Shown piece after piece: positions 61,848-64,000 of a DNA stretch of 64,000 nt. A model generated the notes under the pieces. The model did no database searches. It was not told where the DNA came from and saw only the letters and a list, made by a program, of their open reading frames with translations. The stretch is from Algoriphagus faecimaris. GTDB taxonomy: Bacteria; Bacteroidota; Bacteroidia; Cytophagales; Cyclobacteriaceae. A program made the position numbers and the translations under genes. The stretch is from positions 124,001 through 188,000 of the forward strand of contig NZ_FNAC01000002.1 of assembly GCF_900101705.1 (NCBI RefSeq). The letters run 5' to 3'. The first letter of the stretch is position 1; the number at the start of each line of letters is the position of its first letter.

Positions 61848-62699
61848 CTACAGAAGGAAAACTCCCCCTGCTATCATCAAAACGAGGGACACCCAGTGCA
61901 AAACATCCATGCGGTCGCGAAATACCATACCTCCAAAAATCACTGTCAATACCGGAACAGCAAAACCAGCGACAGATGCCAAAAATGGATCTGCTGTTTT
62001 TAACCCAATCGTACCCGCAAAAATCCCTGCAAAAATTACCACTGCCATCAAAGCCATTTTAAGGGTTGATTGACTCTCGGAATTTCGGGAATTCTCTGCC
62101 GGTCTGAAAAAAATGCCGAGCAGTGACGTGGTAATCAAAACAGTGGTTTCCTGAGTACAGATGATCGCCAAAGGAGGAAAGATCTTCAAGCTTTCCCATT
62201 GAATCAAAAGGGAAACTGAAAAGGAAAGCGTCATTCCGATTAAAAGTAAATGGTGTTTAAACACAGTCTTTTCCTTCTGAGCTTTGAGACGATCGTTAAA
62301 ACAGAACACTAAATAACCGGTCATCATTAACACTGAACCCAAAATAGCTTTGGTTGTGAGACTTTCTTCACTGAATAAGTATGTGTAACACCCCGCGATA
62401 CCCGTACCCAAAAGTGAATAAAAAGCCATTTGAATCAAGCTCCCCGATTTCAAAAAGGTTACCATTAAAACCAATCCTAACACTCCAAAAAGTGATGCAA
62501 TGAATACATAAATTGAATTGGGGTGGAGGATAAAATCGATAAGATTTACTTGAGTAACCCAGGCAGCCCCAAGAGCGAAGGCAAAAGTGAATATTGCTCT
62601 CCGACTGATTATATGCAAGGGTTGTTCGCCTTTCAAAAAGAGCTTCCAGAGCACATTGTTAAAAGCGTAGAGACAAACTGAAAGAAAAAGCCACAACAT
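61848..62699 (-). CDS. EamA/DMT family transporter
   Basis: This 283-residue inner-membrane protein has ten predicted helices in two EamA halves: LYAFNNVLWKLFLKGEQPLH and LLGTGIAGCYTYLFSEESL in the first; PPLAIICTQETTVLITTSLL and VAGFAVPVLTVIFGGMVF in the second. The KTADPFLASVAGFAVP loop is typical of drug/metabolite exporters. Substrate unknown. Its ATG overlaps the stop of the upstream HTH protein (TAATG), so the two are translated together. Confidence 0.9.
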   Translation of the reverse strand: MLWLFLSVCLYAFNNVLWKLFLKGEQPLHIISRRAIFTFAFALGAAWVTQVNLIDFILHPNSIYVFIASLFGVLGLVLMVTFLKSGSLIQMAFYSLLGTGIAGCYTYLFSEESLTTKAILGSVLMMTGYLVFCFNDRLKAQKEKTVFKHHLLLIGMTLSFSVSLLIQWESLKIFPPLAIICTQETTVLITTSLLGIFFRPAENSRNSESQSTLKMALMAVVIFAGIFAGTIGLKTADPFLASVAGFAVPVLTVIFGGMVFRDRMDVLHWVSLVLMIAGGVFLL

Positions 62700-63919
62700 T
62701 ACCTATCTCCCTTTATTAGTTGTGCCACCACTTCATAATCTCTAAAAATTGTTACTCTTATGAAGTTATTAACCAAAAGAGGCTCAAATTCATTAATTAC
62801 AATATGAGCCTTTTCAAATTCATCAACTAGAAAACAAGCATACGCTCTATAGATTTTGAGCTGATTGAGGTTGATTTGAGTCCAAATATCTTTGCCCAAC
62901 TCATTTGAATAAGGTAGAAATTCAAGAACTTTTTGAATCAATAAATCTCGTCTCTTTGAAAATAACAGTCTCACAATTATAAGAACAGCGATAATTCTGG
63001 CATCATCATTTATTTGATCAAAGTATTTCTCAAACTCATTTTTTAGAGAATTTGGTAGTTTTTGGGATTCCACTTCCAGCATCAAGATCCCCAACCTTCT
63101 TGCTTTTGGAATCGCATGAACCGGATCGGTCTCCTCAAATTCCCGAATCGGTTCGAGCCATTGACGGCTTGATATTTTTTTTAGTTCGGCCCATTGATAC
63201 ATCAAGCAGTTGTAAAACAACTTAGATTCCAGACCGGTCTTATGCTTTTTATACTCTTGGAGCAGGTCATAGTAATATCCATCTAAGTGGTCCTCATCCA
63301 CATACCATTCAATTAAAAACTCCCGGGCTTTTTCACTTGCACCAAAATATGGGATCATCTTTTGCATCAATCCGGCTTTAATAAGCTTAATTACAAGATT
63401 GTGAATGAAAAAATAGATTTTCAGAGAATCCTGTCTGTAGTCAAAAACACCATCAAGTTCGAATAGCTGTCCTAGTATCGAAATGTTTCTTTGAGATATT
63501 GCAGCATCTACGATGGCCTCCAGAAGGTTAAACAAGTTGGGGCTATCAATAAATTTGGATACTTGCTTTCTAACCTCATCAAGAGATGAAATACCTCCAA
63601 TTTGAATCGCAGAAATTACCTGTAATAAATCAAAATGATTAAGTTCAGACTCCTTTTCAACAAAATCTTTCCAATTGTAGTAGCCTAGGCTTTGGCAAAT
63701 GAGGTCTAAAGTGGACTTGGTCGGCGAATGCGGGGAATCGTATTGAAAAACCCGACGCAGGGTACTTTGGCTTACACTAACGTGAGTTCTTTCAAAAAGG
63801 AACTCAGAAACCCTGTAATAACTCTTGTTTGCGTTGAAAGATACATTTACCCTCTTCGCCAGCCTCTGTCTTAGTCTTTCAAGTAGTTTTTCATCTAGGT
63901 CACCAATGGCTTTCGGCAT
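62699..63919 (-). CDS. HTH-like N-terminal plus helical-repeat protein of unknown function
   Basis: This 406-residue soluble protein has an N-terminal ~90 residues that look like a DNA-binding helical module: RVSEFLFERTHVSVSQSTLR, then STLDLICQSLGYYNWKDFV. The rest is long alpha-helical repeats of the TPR style (FIHNLVIKLIKAGLMQKMIP, LKIYRAYACFLVDEFEKAHI). This is a recurrent Bacteroidota family with no described role. Its one-base overlap with the EamA gene implies it regulates or senses for that transporter. The start is the ATG at 63919, with no clear promoter beyond it. Confidence 0.75.
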   Translation of the reverse strand: MPKAIGDLDEKLLERLRQRLAKRVNVSFNANKSYYRVSEFLFERTHVSVSQSTLRRVFQYDSPHSPTKSTLDLICQSLGYYNWKDFVEKESELNHFDLLQVISAIQIGGISSLDEVRKQVSKFIDSPNLFNLLEAIVDAAISQRNISILGQLFELDGVFDYRQDSLKIYFFIHNLVIKLIKAGLMQKMIPYFGASEKAREFLIEWYVDEDHLDGYYYDLLQEYKKHKTGLESKLFYNCLMYQWAELKKISSRQWLEPIREFEETDPVHAIPKARRLGILMLEVESQKLPNSLKNEFEKYFDQINDDARIIAVLIIVRLLFSKRRDLLIQKVLEFLPYSNELGKDIWTQINLNQLKIYRAYACFLVDEFEKAHIVINEFEPLLVNNFIRVTIFRDYEVVAQLIKGDR

Positions 63920-64000
63920 AGATTGTTACTTTTTTTCGGTTTGAAATACTAAGCTATAAAAATCAGTGAATTCAAATCGTGGATATAGGCTGCAGGCCAA
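63920..64000. other. Right edge, no gene seen
   Basis: The last 81 bases contain no reading frame or structure that I can support. Confidence 0.5.

Overview
The window looks like a chromosomal segment from a marine or soil Bacteroidota, most like the Cyclobacteriaceae (Algoriphagus-type). The genes suggesting this are a BatE-like TPR/SH3 protein, a DUF4421 barrel, a VPS10/Asp-box exoprotein, monomeric isocitrate dehydrogenase, a PafA-type phosphatase and a Bacteroidota-type homogentisate dioxygenase. Several promoters fit the Bacteroidota TTTG-N19-TAnnTTTG pattern (best case 23313-23343), and Shine-Dalgarno sequences are mostly absent. The genus is an inference. I see no prophage, insertion sequence or CRISPR array.

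Layout. 1-3.3 kb: class Ia ribonucleotide reductase (nrdB, then nrdA running off the left edge) and ribosomal proteins L21/L27. 3.4-8.1 kb: a large secreted Asp-box protein, then a bacterial eRF1-like protein (baeRF) divergent from an HPF-like ribosome hibernation factor. 8.2-14 kb: a tight minus-strand operon lipB-hypothetical-exonuclease-rnr-prenyl synthase-rhomboid. 14-23 kb: YraN, aminotransferase, glycosyltransferases with an FkbM methyltransferase, a DUF4421 barrel, an ALDH7 dehydrogenase and a small stress pair. 23.4-24 kb: two tRNA-Val genes, a decayed GIY-YIG gene and a duplicated tRNA half. 24-38.3 kb: TonB receptor, M1 and S41 peptidases, a hemerythrin-ruvX-def-nitrilase operon, icd, a trypsin-like protease, gap and a Lon-N protein. 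38.5-39.1 kb: a four-gene tRNA cluster (Lys, Pro, Arg, Lys) interleaved with repeat elements.

40.0-48.1 kb is the most interesting metabolic locus. Two divergent transcription units encode a DUF1080 (3-keto-disaccharide hydrolase family) lipoprotein, a cytochrome c lipoprotein, a sugar isomerase and a Gfo/Idh oxidoreductase on one side. On the other are a NupG-like permease, a Tat-exported TIM-barrel isomerase, a GMC flavoprotein with a C-x5-C-x3-C motif and its Tat hitchhiker subunit. Together they read as a periplasmic glycoside C3-oxidation pathway. The substrate cannot be read from sequence.

48.1-64 kb: an output-less sensory membrane protein, GH16, CsbD, homogentisate dioxygenase, PafA, aminopeptidase P, a dead GxxExxY gene, ArsR-type regulator, YjjG nucleotidase and pyrroline-5-carboxylate dehydrogenase. 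These are followed by an operon of four small or unusual proteins (SPFH-GYF_2, TerB-like/zinc ribbon, a four-helix membrane protein and a 73-residue protein), then a translationally coupled HTH protein/EamA transporter pair. Convergent gene pairs are commonly separated by strong intrinsic terminators.
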